Of a stretch of 58,123 bases of DNA, positions 1-8,405 are shown piece by piece. This DNA is from Lyngbya sp. CCAP 1446/10 (GTDB taxonomy: Bacteria; Cyanobacteriota; Cyanobacteriia; Cyanobacteriales; Microcoleaceae): positions 1 to 58,123 of the forward strand of contig NZ_JAIGNI010000036.1 of the NCBI RefSeq assembly GCF_026130175.1, read 5' to 3'. Each line of letters starts with the position of its first letter. Positions within the stretch are counted from its first letter, which is position 1. Both the position numbers and the translations under genes were made by a program. The notes beneath the pieces are model-generated. The model saw only the letters and a program-made list of their open reading frames with translations, was not told where the DNA came from and did no database searches.

Positions 1-518
1 TAATTGCTAATCTTAAATCAGGGTCGAGCACAACTAGAGATTTTCCGGGTAATGCTGCTGCTGCACGTGGTCTCAGAACTTTCAGGCGATGATTAGTCGG
101 TGCCAAACAATTACCATCAATGATTCTAACTGGATAACCTGATAATATGGGATTAGGAACGGCTCCAATCAGTTCCATTAAAGTTGCCATCTCTGCCGAT
201 GTCTCTCTCAACAGTGCTGCGCTGACTCCCACTTCCATTCCCAACAGTTTGTTATAAATAGCCGTGCGACTCACATTGAGTTTAGTAGCATTTGCTTTGT
301 ATGCAGCATGGACGGAAGGATGAATGCCACAAATTACCAGGCTCATCATATCTACGAGATTGGAGAACAATAACTCCCGCATATATTGGCGAGAGAGCAT
401 TTTTCTCAAAGATGATGTCCATTTGCTCTCTCGCCAATATACGCTCCATTACACCTCGCACCATGAGGGTGATGGGAGTTTTTTGGACAAATCTGTCAAA
501 TATTGTTTCCGGCATCAA
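1..518 (-). pseudogene. IS4-type transposase, N-terminal part, frameshifted and cut by window edge
   Basis: Reading from ATG at 518 leftwards, the first 46 or so codons (MPETIFDRFVQKTP, then MERILAREQMD) resemble the start of an IS4-type transposase common in filamentous cyanobacteria. The frame is then lost near 391-397. After a shift it resumes with RELLFSNLVDMMSLVICG, HPSVHAAYKANATKLNVSR, GYPVRIIDGNCLAPTNHRL and LVVLDPDLRL, running off the window. The shift lies in a (GA)n run and fits loss of one 2-base unit, inside an 18-bp perfect inverted repeat (382-399 / 424-441). The DDE catalytic core lies partly outside the window. The element is probably inactive unless frameshifting restores it. 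Family assignment is from recognised sequence style; the IS ends were not identified. Confidence 0.8.
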
Positions 519-635
519 CTTTTTCCTCGCTTATCCTATTCCCAGTCTGCGCAAGTGTTCTTCCGAATACACCATCCAGACTAACCTACTGACAGGACTT
601 CCAGACCAAGCTCAGCACACACCTTGACAGGGCTA

Positions 636-760
636 GGTGCGCAATGCGCACCGGCGCAGTTTAATTGGTTTAACCGATTCCCTGGCGCTTTGCTTGGTAA
701 CGAGCAAAATCGGGGTTCTCCGGTGGGCGACAAACTCAACCGGTGCGCAGTGCACACCCT
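636..760. repeat. Paired palindromes (GGTGCGCAATGCGCACC type)
   Basis: Two short palindromes, about 636-652 and 742-760, lie between the decayed transposase and the AAA/WD40 gene. The first is perfect; the second is an imperfect version followed by ACCCTAC. No coding potential is seen in the gap 519-816. They look like dispersed intergenic repeats. Confidence 0.5.
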
Positions 761-816
761 ACAAACATGGTAAAAAAACCACTGGTAGGGAAACGGCATT
801 GCCGTGTCCGTATTTC

Positions 817-3501
817 TTACTTACAGATAGTTGAAATCCTTCTAACATACTCCGGTTTACTGCCCAGAAAATTACAGCTTTGCTTCAGCAATTCTTCCAA
901 CCCTTCAACCTGTCTCAGCCAGACAGTGCCGTTGCTTCCAGCTACAGCAATTTGCTTGCCGTCTCGACTCCAACCCACACTAACAACATTCTCCTCAAAC
1001 TCAAATTGAGCAACCTGTCGCCCCGCTAAATTCCACAGCCGCACCGTCTTGTCAATTCCCACAGTAGCCAGCCTTTCTCCGTCTGGACTAAAACTAATTG
1101 ATTTGGCATCAAAATGCAAGGTTTGAAATTCATTAATTAATTGTTTTTCTGACAGGTTCCACAGCCCGACTTTGCCGTTCAATGTTACTGTAGCAAAGCG
1201 ATACTGCTGTTGAGCAGGACTGAAGCTGATACCGATTGCCTGCACCGGCAGTGTTTTTTTTAGTTGTCCTGACACATTCCAAATCCGCACTGTAGATTTG
1301 CCGTCTAAAGTCGTGAGAAACTCTCCGTTAGGGCTGAAATTTACGCTTCTAACTAAGCCGTTATGACCGGGAAGTTTTACAGTAGATGATATTACTTTTG
1401 GCTGTTTTGATAGCGGCCAAATTGCAGCACTGCTGTCTATTCCTGCCGCTGCTAAAAATTTATCGTCGGAACTAAAACTGATGCTGGTAACTGAGCCTTC
1501 AAGTGCTTGAAAACTAGAAATATTTTCCCCTGATAAGTTCCAAAATTTAACTGTGCCGTCCTTTCCTGCCGTTGCTAAAAACTTGCCATCCGGGCTAAAG
1601 CTTACTATATTAACTGACTGCTGCAAAGCTTTCCATTCAGCAATTTTAGACCCGGAAAAGTTCCAAATCCGAACTCTATCGTCTATACCTGCGGTTGCTA
1701 AAATTTGTCTGTCAGGGCTAAAACTGACGCTGGTAACTGCACCTACATGAGCTTGCCACTTCACCACTTGCGGAAATGATGATGCTTTTATTTGCTGTTT
1801 TTTGCTGATTTTATCGAGAATTATTTGTAATGCTAGCAGCGGCCTTGTAGCTGGATATTGTTCTAAATTTGGTTTATTATTAACCAGGGTTTTTAATTTT
1901 TCCCCGGAGGCGATCGCCCTTAGCAAAGCTTCTGATAAAGCTTGGGTGTTTTCGGTCTTTTGAGATACCGCCAATAGTAAAGCATCGCTGCCATTTTGTT
2001 CGATCTCAATACTTGCTTGTGCGAGTTTAAACCGCTGGTAAGCGAGAGTTGAAAAGCCGATCGCCCCAATCAACGATCCGGCCAGTACCGCCGAACCAAT
2101 TCCTATCCACTGTTTGGCTTTTCGCTTGGCTGCGTTAGCTTCCGTTAAGGCTTTTGCTGCATCACTCACAGCTTTTTTAGTTTCGAGTGTAGCTGCCAGC
2201 AGCAGTTGATTTTGGTCGCTCAAAATCACTTTTTGGCTAGCTGTCAAAAACTGAAAATCTTCGTTTCTCAAACTTTTATCTGCCGCCCAAACCAATGCTG
2301 ACTGCAAATCTTCCCCTCGCAACAATTGCGAATCATCTTGAGAGTTAGAATTCAGCCAGAATTTGATTGCTTCCGAATAAGGCGAGAGTTTTTCTAATTT
2401 TTGGGCGATTAAGTCTTGGTTAAATACAGCTTGATAAATAGGATTAGAACTTGTGAGTTTTTCCCGGTGTTTGACGATTAATCCACTTAATCGCAATTCC
2501 ATTTGTTCCGCACTACCATCGGGGACGATTTCAATTTGCTGTAAAATTTGTTGATATAATCCGAGTCTTCTGATAATTCGCTGATTTTCTCTAAAAAGCC
2601 GATCGCGAATTGTGGACAAATGTTCGGGCACATCCTGAGATTCCCAATTTTCCACAATCTTCAAGCGTACTACTTTCTCAACCCACTCTTTGGGATTTTG
2701 GATTAATCCGGCATTTTCAAAGAGAAGTTTACACAGCTTTTGAGTCAGGAATGGCTGGCCGCCCGTCCAATACAAAACCTCTCTCAAAACTTCCTGAGGG
2801 CTGTCTGTCAGCTCTGCCAAACCCGCTGCTAGGGGTTGGGCTTCTGTTTCGTCAAAACCAGTTAATTCGATCGCCTTACCGATATTAAAAGGCGTGTTGC
2901 TGCTGAGATTCTTGTCGCGGCACAAATCCGTCGGGGATGCTACGCCCAACAGAGCCCACGTCAGGCGATCAAATTCTGAGTTATTGGCGCGCTTGTTGTA
3001 GCACGATCGAATTAAGGCTAAAAAATCGTCTGCGGGAAAATCCAGGGCGAGAATGCTGTCGATTTCGTCGATAAAGATGACAATATTGCTGGAAATGTTG
3101 GCTAACAGTATGGTTTCGATAAATTCGCTCAATCTTTGAACCGGAGTTAAAAAATTGCGATCGCGCCACCAAGTCCGCACGTTGACAACATCCGACAGAT
3201 TAAAGTTATTTTCCAGAATGCGGAGTAACCCAGCATACCACTGTTCGGGAGTCACGCTGCGGTTGCCAATTTCCGAAATGTCGATCGCAGCACAAGCAAT
3301 TCCTTCATCTCTCAGCCGTTGAATTGTCCGCACCTGCAAGCTAGATTTGCCCATTTGTCGGGAATTCAAAACATAGCAAAATTCCCCCCCTTTCAATCCA
3401 TTATAAAAATCGTCATCTGCTTGACGCTTCACATAATTCGGAGAGTTATTGGTGAGACTGCCGCCTACTTGATAGTATGATGGTTTGGGATTTGTGCTCA
3501 T
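817..3501 (-). CDS. AAA-like ATPase (AAA_35) with membrane segment and WD40 propeller
   Basis: 894 residues. The N-terminal half is an AAA_35-type ATPase: Walker A-like NSRQMGKSS (46-54) and Walker B VIFIDEID (141-148), with the sensor-like TGGQPFLTQKLC at 246-257. A single hydrophobic segment lies near 465-487, and seven WD40 blades (SFSPDGK...LATAG..D.TVRIWN pattern) fill about 582-865. The layout suggests a membrane-anchored nucleotide-dependent switch whose propeller senses or scaffolds a partner, as in STAND-like cyanobacterial proteins; the partner is unknown. It is a single gene, and no clear Shine-Dalgarno sequence precedes the ATG. Domain calls are firm, the cellular role is not known. 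Confidence 0.9.
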   Translation of the reverse strand: MSTNPKPSYYQVGGSLTNNSPNYVKRQADDDFYNGLKGGEFCYVLNSRQMGKSSLQVRTIQRLRDEGIACAAIDISEIGNRSVTPEQWYAGLLRILENNFNLSDVVNVRTWWRDRNFLTPVQRLSEFIETILLANISSNIVIFIDEIDSILALDFPADDFLALIRSCYNKRANNSEFDRLTWALLGVASPTDLCRDKNLSSNTPFNIGKAIELTGFDETEAQPLAAGLAELTDSPQEVLREVLYWTGGQPFLTQKLCKLLFENAGLIQNPKEWVEKVVRLKIVENWESQDVPEHLSTIRDRLFRENQRIIRRLGLYQQILQQIEIVPDGSAEQMELRLSGLIVKHREKLTSSNPIYQAVFNQDLIAQKLEKLSPYSEAIKFWLNSNSQDDSQLLRGEDLQSALVWAADKSLRNEDFQFLTASQKVILSDQNQLLLAATLETKKAVSDAAKALTEANAAKRKAKQWIGIGSAVLAGSLIGAIGFSTLAYQRFKLAQASIEIEQNGSDALLLAVSQKTENTQALSEALLRAIASGEKLKTLVNNKPNLEQYPATRPLLALQIILDKISKKQQIKASSFPQVVKWQAHVGAVTSVSFSPDRQILATAGIDDRVRIWNFSGSKIAEWKALQQSVNIVSFSPDGKFLATAGKDGTVKFWNLSGENISSFQALEGSVTSISFSSDDKFLAAAGIDSSAAIWPLSKQPKVISSTVKLPGHNGLVRSVNFSPNGEFLTTLDGKSTVRIWNVSGQLKKTLPVQAIGISFSPAQQQYRFATVTLNGKVGLWNLSEKQLINEFQTLHFDAKSISFSPDGERLATVGIDKTVRLWNLAGRQVAQFEFEENVVSVGWSRDGKQIAVAGSNGTVWLRQVEGLEELLKQSCNFLGSKPEYVRRISTICK

Positions 3502-3529
3502 TACATATTTTTTTACATAAAGATAAGAC

Positions 3530-3655
3530 GGCGGTTGAAACCGCGTCTACAAAAACGAAGTCCGCCTCCGCGGACTCAAGAAAAAACCATGAAACGTTCT
3601 TCAACCCGCGGAGGCGAGTTTGGTTTGTATAGACACGGTTTCAACCGCCCAGTCT
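3530..3655. repeat. Long imperfect inverted repeat (GCGGTTGAAACCG family)
   Basis: Left arm GACGGCGGTTGAAACCGCG is mirrored by right arm ACGGTTTCAACCGCCCAGTC, with GTCCGCCTCCGCGGAC and CCGCGGAGGCGAG between. It lies between divergent genes, so it could form a cruciform or long hairpin. A shorter relative (TCTGCGCGGACTAAAA) appears near 37110. It is probably a dispersed MITE- or REP-like element. Confidence 0.6.
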
Positions 3656-3700
3656 TCTTTCATTGTACAATAAACTCAAAAAATCAACCAATTTATAGGT

Positions 3701-4474
3701 ATGAATACTGAGTGGAGCGGCCGCCATCACGACAAAGACCAATTAAGATCGGAAATTTGGTCATCTCTGAAACAAAATAACGCATCAATTCACGATCCAT
3801 TCGGCCACATCCCCAATTTTGTCGGCACCCAAAAGGCGGCGGAAAGACTTACAAATTTACCAATTTGGGAACAGGCAAAATCGATCAAGTGCAACCCAGA
3901 TTCACCGCAAAATCCCGTGCGATTGCGCGCTTTGCAAGATGGAAAACGCTTGTATATGGCTGTACCGCGCTTGACAGACGATCGCTGTTTTGTCGAGTTA
4001 ACCGCCGAAAACTTGCACAATCGCAATATCCCCCTAGCCGAAGCTGCGATCGCCCGCAAAGCAGTCACCTGCGGCCGATTAGTGAGTTTTGCAGAAATGC
4101 AGCCAATTGACTTAGCAATAGTCGGTTGCGTAGCCGCGGGGCGCCACGGTGGACGCACGGGGAAAGGAGCAGGATTTGCGGATTTGGAACTGGCGATGCT
4201 GGCGGAATTTGGATTAGTTAAAAATGATACTCCGATTGTCACAACAGTGCATCCTTTGCAAATTGTCGCAGATTCGCGTTTGCCAATGCAGCCTCACGAT
4301 TGGGCGCTCAACTGGATTGTAACTTCCGAGGAGGTAATTGAAACTAATACAATGTATCCGCGTCCAATTGGGTTAAATTGGGAAGAATTGCGATCGGAAC
4401 AGTTAGAAAATATTCCTATTTTACGCAAATTGCAGGGGCGGGTTCAGCTTAGGATTTATGAGAAAAGCCAGTAG
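3701..4474 (+). CDS. 5-formyltetrahydrofolate cyclo-ligase family protein (MTHFSD-like)
   Basis: 257 residues. The conserved cyclo-ligase-type loop appears as GGRTGKGAGFADLELAML in the second half (residues about 150-167), in place of the GxGxGYYD motif of true 5-formyl-THF cyclo-ligase. This variant is typical of MTHFSD-like relatives. The family binds ATP and folate and converts 5-formyl-THF to 5,10-methenyl-THF, but activity of this subgroup is uncertain. The ATG at 3701 has no strong Shine-Dalgarno. It is transcribed away from the AAA/WD40 gene, with the inverted repeat between them, and converges with a Uma2 gene. The family call is good, the exact reaction is inferred. Confidence 0.75.
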   Translation: MNTEWSGRHHDKDQLRSEIWSSLKQNNASIHDPFGHIPNFVGTQKAAERLTNLPIWEQAKSIKCNPDSPQNPVRLRALQDGKRLYMAVPRLTDDRCFVELTAENLHNRNIPLAEAAIARKAVTCGRLVSFAEMQPIDLAIVGCVAAGRHGGRTGKGAGFADLELAMLAEFGLVKNDTPIVTTVHPLQIVADSRLPMQPHDWALNWIVTSEEVIETNTMYPRPIGLNWEELRSEQLENIPILRKLQGRVQLRIYEKSQ

Positions 4475-4530
4475 ATGAGTGCAAAATCAGCCCTCCCCAT
4501 GTAATGTTCATTTGTAAAATTCCATCAAAA

Positions 4531-5133
4531 TTAAGGCAAAAGAGCATCTACAGCGATCGCCCCAATTTCTATCCCTTCAATAATAATCGGTATAACAGCC
4601 GATCGCCCGTAAATCAACATTTGCCCGTAATCCGGTTGTTCGGAATCTCCCAAAGGTCGATCGTACACCTCAACCTGTCCTTCCACCAGATTGACAATCC
4701 AATAAACCGGAATTCCCGCGCGGGCATAAGTCCGTTTCTTGATAGTGCGATCGCGCCCAAGCGTAGTATCCGATACTTCGATCACAATAGCAACATCTTC
4801 AGCGCCCGGATGGCGATCGAGATATTGTCGCGTATCGCCTCGAACCACCACTATATCCGGTTCGGGTTCACTATTTTGCAGCGTAATCGGTTCCTGAGAA
4901 TCAACATACCATCCGGGAGGTAAAATATTCTCTAAAGCTGTTCTAACAAGGCGAGTTGCTACTCGATGGGGCGGATTTTTGGGCATTTTGAAAACAAGCC
5001 ATCCCTCTAGCAGTTCTACTGGATCGTCATCCGCCAAAATGCCAGCTTGAATCATAGCATGATACTGCTCGACGCTCAAGCGCAAAATCAAATCGTTCGG
5101 GATTGCTGCGACACTTTCAACAGGCGACATCAT
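4531..5133 (-). CDS. Uma2 family (DUF820) PD-(D/E)XK protein
   Basis: 200 residues, full length for the family. The restriction-like fold residues are visible: VELLEGWLV (E about 40), EPDIVVV (D about 93), VIEVSDTT (E about 119) and KKRTYARAGIPVYWIV with the lysine near 132. Uma2 proteins are predicted PD-(D/E)XK nucleases expanded in cyanobacteria; their substrates are unknown. Two tandem ATGs start the frame; the upstream one is used here. One of nine Uma2 genes in this window, and of a different subtype from the others. Confidence 0.85.
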   Translation of the reverse strand: MMSPVESVAAIPNDLILRLSVEQYHAMIQAGILADDDPVELLEGWLVFKMPKNPPHRVATRLVRTALENILPPGWYVDSQEPITLQNSEPEPDIVVVRGDTRQYLDRHPGAEDVAIVIEVSDTTLGRDRTIKKRTYARAGIPVYWIVNLVEGQVEVYDRPLGDSEQPDYGQMLIYGRSAVIPIIIEGIEIGAIAVDALLP

Positions 5134-5180
5134 AGTCTGCGGGAGTTGATTACTTTCTGATTATACCTCTATCTTAACAG

Positions 5181-5291
5181 CTACTTTGCAGCCATAATGC
5201 GCCACATAATAAAAACAGTCAAACCGAGATAGCCAAACACCGCTATCCAGTCTAGCCAATTATCGGAAGTTATCAAAAAAATATCGTTCAT
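5181..5291 (-). CDS. Small single-span membrane protein, 36 residues (hypothetical)
   Basis: A short frame on the minus strand gives MNDIFLITSDNWLDWIAVFG followed by YLGLTVFIMWRIMAAK and TAG. It has one hydrophobic span of about 18 residues with a basic C-terminal end, like the small subunits of cyanobacterial photosynthetic or NDH complexes. I could not match it to PetG, PetL, PetN, PsbX, PsbY or PsaX from memory. No strong Shine-Dalgarno precedes the ATG. It sits 47 bp beyond the start of the Uma2 gene on the same strand, so it could be the first gene of that transcript. Coding status is probable rather than certain. Confidence 0.45.
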   Translation of the reverse strand: MNDIFLITSDNWLDWIAVFGYLGLTVFIMWRIMAAK

Positions 5292-5434
5292 GGGCTGTTT
5301 TAATCTAAAAAGAGGTAGATTGTGATTTGTCGTTTGGTGGGGGCTGGTTTATGAAATTGTCAGTTTTAGGCCATTATTTTCGGTGAACCCGCCCCTACAA
5401 TATCTGGAATTATATGATAACAGAGCGATCGAAC

Positions 5435-7300
5435 TTACCCGATCGCGCTCAAGTGCGATCGAAAATATTGCCGATACAATTCACACCTCGGAACACACTC
5501 ATTTCCCTGCAACTTCACCAACCCCAAACTATCCAATTTAAACGCCTGCATCGACTTTAATTGAACAGGAATGTCCGCCGCTGCAATCTCTCTCATTCCC
5601 TCCGCTAACTCTGGATATTCTTCTAAATTCCACAGTTGGCGGCGCAGGTGGTCGCTATAAATTCCCGCATCGCTGGTAGCAGTTTCTTTTAATTCATCAA
5701 GGGTCAAATCCGATCGCGAAATGTGATATAATGCAACTCGCACTAAATACGGATGACCGCCGACCATTGCCGTCAGTTGCTCAACTTCGGCATCTGACCA
5801 ATGCAAATTGTGGCGCGCTGCTAAATCTTGAATTTGCTGATGGTTGAATTCGGGCAAATCCACGGGTAGTCCGACGTTGAAAGGCGATTGATTGATGTTC
5901 ATCGGGATGTAAACTTCGGTGGAGTGAACTACAATTAAGCGCAGTTTTTTCCAGATATCGCGCCGTTTTGATTCTTCGTGCCACGCCCGCAACAGTCCTA
6001 AAAAGTCTTCGGCAATATCTGGATATTGGAAAACGCGATCGATCTCGTCTAATCCTAAAATTAAAGGACTGTCGATTTGCGGCAAAATATATTTTTCAAA
6101 GTAATCTTTGCAGTTGACTTTGCTGCCAAAAATCTCGTCCCAATAATCGTCTAATTGATTTGGTAAGTGCAACTCGCGCCCGACATAAGCACAGAACCAT
6201 TTTAAGAATTTATCTAAGTTGGCGAATACCGCTTTATCTACTAACTGAAAAGTTAGCGGCACCGTGCAATAACCTTGAAGGCTTCCGTGATGCAAAATTT
6301 TTGCCATCAAGGAAGTTTTTCCCATTTGTCTGGGGGCTTTGATTCTAATTAAAGCGCTGGGCTGTACAATAGTTTGATAGCAGCGTTCTTCGATGGGCTG
6401 GCGTTCTACATAAAATTGAGAAGCAACATCGACTTGTCCTCCCGGTAATTCCGGTTCGGCGACTGGTTGGGGTATTTCGTCGCTGCTAATTTCTAATACT
6501 TGGTTTGGCGTTAAGTCTTCCGCTTCTTCTGGGACTGGTGCGGGAGTTTCTGCTAGCAAATTTAGCACTTCTTCGATAATAATTGGAGTGTCGGCGGTGG
6601 TTTTCCATTCCCTTTGTTTGATGCGGTACAGATAGCCCCGCAAGTCGTGGTTTAAAGGCGCGTTTAGCGGGAAACCGACGCGGATCGGGAGAATTATCGG
6701 TTTTTTGTCAGGACGGGAATCTTGCAGTTCTTTTGCTTGCTGAACTTGATATGTTAGTATTTCGCTTTGGCTGACTGTTGGTGGCAGTAGCAACAGCAAA
6801 TAATCGCATTCTTTGAGGAAGAAGTTAATGCGATCGAACCAATTATCTCCCAATCTAATGTTATTTTCTGCTGTGAAGACTGTATGCCCGATCGCACTTA
6901 ACGCCATTTCCAACTGTTTTCCCAACTCGCGATCGGGTTCAGCGCTGCGATAACTCACAAATACTTTAACACTTCTGCTGCTGGCTGTATCTTCCGCTGC
7001 GGGCAAATTGTCCGACTCGCCGACATCTCCGGCATCGTCTAGTTTAGCCGATCGATGGTCGCCATTCGTCAGAGTCAGCTCAAACGCCGCAAACAACTGC
7101 CGCAGTTTACTTAAATCCGCACCTTCTCTACCCTGCTTAATTTTACTGACTGTATCTGCGCCAACGCCCGACTCTGCCTCGATTTCCGTCAGAGTACCTC
7201 TAATGTTATATCGGTCAGACCATTCTTGGAGCGCCTCGTTGAGCTTCTTTAAGCCCGGGGCTGTGAGAATTCGACCGCGATCGCGTTTTGACTTGAGCAC
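5435..7300 (-). CDS. HTH-TIR-AAA_35 protein
   Basis: 621 residues, GTG start. Residues about 9-75 form a helix-turn-helix-like region (LTEIEAESGVGADTVSKIKQ). Residues 110-250 are a TIR domain: VKVFVSYRSAEPDREL, GHTVFTAENNIRLGDNW and CDYLLLLLPPTVSQSE. The AAA_35 ATPase has Walker A APRQMGKTS (322-330) and Walker B LILGLDEIDR (413-422), followed by a winged-helix-like tail. At the position where TIR NADases carry the catalytic glutamate (after SEILTY) there is a glutamine, Q185, so NADase activity is doubtful. It resembles cyanobacterial TIR-STAND signalling or immune proteins. It stands alone, with no effector gene beside it. Confidence 0.85.
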   Translation of the reverse strand: MLKSKRDRGRILTAPGLKKLNEALQEWSDRYNIRGTLTEIEAESGVGADTVSKIKQGREGADLSKLRQLFAAFELTLTNGDHRSAKLDDAGDVGESDNLPAAEDTASSRSVKVFVSYRSAEPDRELGKQLEMALSAIGHTVFTAENNIRLGDNWFDRINFFLKECDYLLLLLPPTVSQSEILTYQVQQAKELQDSRPDKKPIILPIRVGFPLNAPLNHDLRGYLYRIKQREWKTTADTPIIIEEVLNLLAETPAPVPEEAEDLTPNQVLEISSDEIPQPVAEPELPGGQVDVASQFYVERQPIEERCYQTIVQPSALIRIKAPRQMGKTSLMAKILHHGSLQGYCTVPLTFQLVDKAVFANLDKFLKWFCAYVGRELHLPNQLDDYWDEIFGSKVNCKDYFEKYILPQIDSPLILGLDEIDRVFQYPDIAEDFLGLLRAWHEESKRRDIWKKLRLIVVHSTEVYIPMNINQSPFNVGLPVDLPEFNHQQIQDLAARHNLHWSDAEVEQLTAMVGGHPYLVRVALYHISRSDLTLDELKETATSDAGIYSDHLRRQLWNLEEYPELAEGMREIAAADIPVQLKSMQAFKLDSLGLVKLQGNECVPRCELYRQYFRSHLSAIG

Positions 7301-7578
7301 TTCGGTTGCACTGAAAGGGGAAGGAATTTAGGAGGTTTAACGCCTTAAGTGCCTATCTTAAGCGATTTTAAGGGAGATAGTCAGCCAGCCGGAATTTAAG
7401 GAATTTTACTACGCCCGGGGTTTTGGGCGATCGATCTCCTCAAACTCTGTCCTGATAACGGCTTCAACCTTTGAATATATTTGAAAATAAAAAACTTTTC
7501 TTAACTCCCCAATCTCCCCTGCGAGTAAGCACTGATTTTTTTTAGAGTAGATACATCAAGCCAAAAAGGAGCATCACC

Positions 7579-7752
7579 ATGAGTAAAATCTTACACAGAC
7601 TCGCAATGGCAGCTTTAGGAACCGCAGCGATTTTCACAATTAATACACTTAACAATTTAACCGAAGCATCGGCCGCTGGTAAATTTGACCAACCCGAAGT
7701 TCATCAAAACACAGTTTTTCCAGTTGCATTACCTAGTCAGTTCCATAAATAG
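7579..7752 (+). CDS. Small secreted protein, 57 residues (hypothetical)
   Basis: ATG at 7579 is preceded by a good Shine-Dalgarno (AAAAAGGAGCATCACC). The product begins MSKILHRLAMAALGTAAIFT and continues to TEASAAG, a typical signal peptide with an AxA-type cleavage region near 31-33. A mature tail of about 25 residues ends LPSQFHK. No family is recognised. The stop at 7750-7752 lies 30 bp before the next gene, so the two are probably co-transcribed. The frame is below usual length cut-offs and could be missed by annotation. Confidence 0.6.
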   Translation: MSKILHRLAMAALGTAAIFTINTLNNLTEASAAGKFDQPEVHQNTVFPVALPSQFHK

Positions 7753-7782
7753 GAAATTTGTTACTTTAATCAAGGAGAAATT

Positions 7783-8133
7783 ATGAAGTCTACACTTTAC
7801 TCGCCCACAGCTACCGCCACCAAATCTGACTTAGTTGATGCTGATGCGATCGATGCCTGCACAGCCCTTGCTTGGGTTGAATTGGTAGCCCTAGATGGCA
7901 ACGCTCTCACGGGTGATGATTGGCTGGTTCTGTGCGATGATATTGATAGCGGGGAAATCTACCGCGGCTGGTTTCTGTGGCACGATCGCGAAGTTAGCGG
8001 TAATTGGGAAGCTTACGACCATTTCAGCGATCGCCGATTTGTCGCCAAAAGCCAAGTTTTTGCCAAAAGTGCGATCGACTCGATCGAAGATGCGAGAAAT
8101 CTGGCGATCAGACAATTAGAATTTGCTATCTAA
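7783..8133 (+). CDS. Hypothetical acidic protein, 116 residues
   Basis: ATG at 7783 has a clear Shine-Dalgarno (AAGGAG, 10 bp upstream). The protein is acidic and soluble, with YRGWFLWHDREVSGNWEAYD in the middle and a helical end (AIDSIEDARNLAIRQLEFAI). No known domain is recognised and no signal peptide is seen. It lies 30 bp after the small secreted protein gene and probably shares its transcript. Function unknown. Confidence 0.65.
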   Translation: MKSTLYSPTATATKSDLVDADAIDACTALAWVELVALDGNALTGDDWLVLCDDIDSGEIYRGWFLWHDREVSGNWEAYDHFSDRRFVAKSQVFAKSAIDSIEDARNLAIRQLEFAI

Positions 8134-8405
8134 AACAAATACAATTCGCGTCGAGGAAACAATAATTATGCGAAGATAATTCCCGACTGAATGAACTTTC
8201 CGATCTACGCGAGACTAGAATAAAAAGGTTTAATATAACCGGATGCGATATAATTCCCGGAAACCGAATATTCTCAAAGAAAATAATAAAAATTACGGGT
8301 GCGGGCAAGAGTTAACTGTATGATGCTAGGTGGTTCGCCTCGAAAGCGGTTGAAAACGTTGTTTCAGCCACCTTGTCGCAGCCGTTAAACTCTTACTCCT
8401 CACAT

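Noticed and set aside
3790..4242. 150-codon minus-strand frame antisense to the folate cyclo-ligase-like gene
   Set aside because: Shadow frame: no domain, no ribosome site; the opposite strand has a recognised family.
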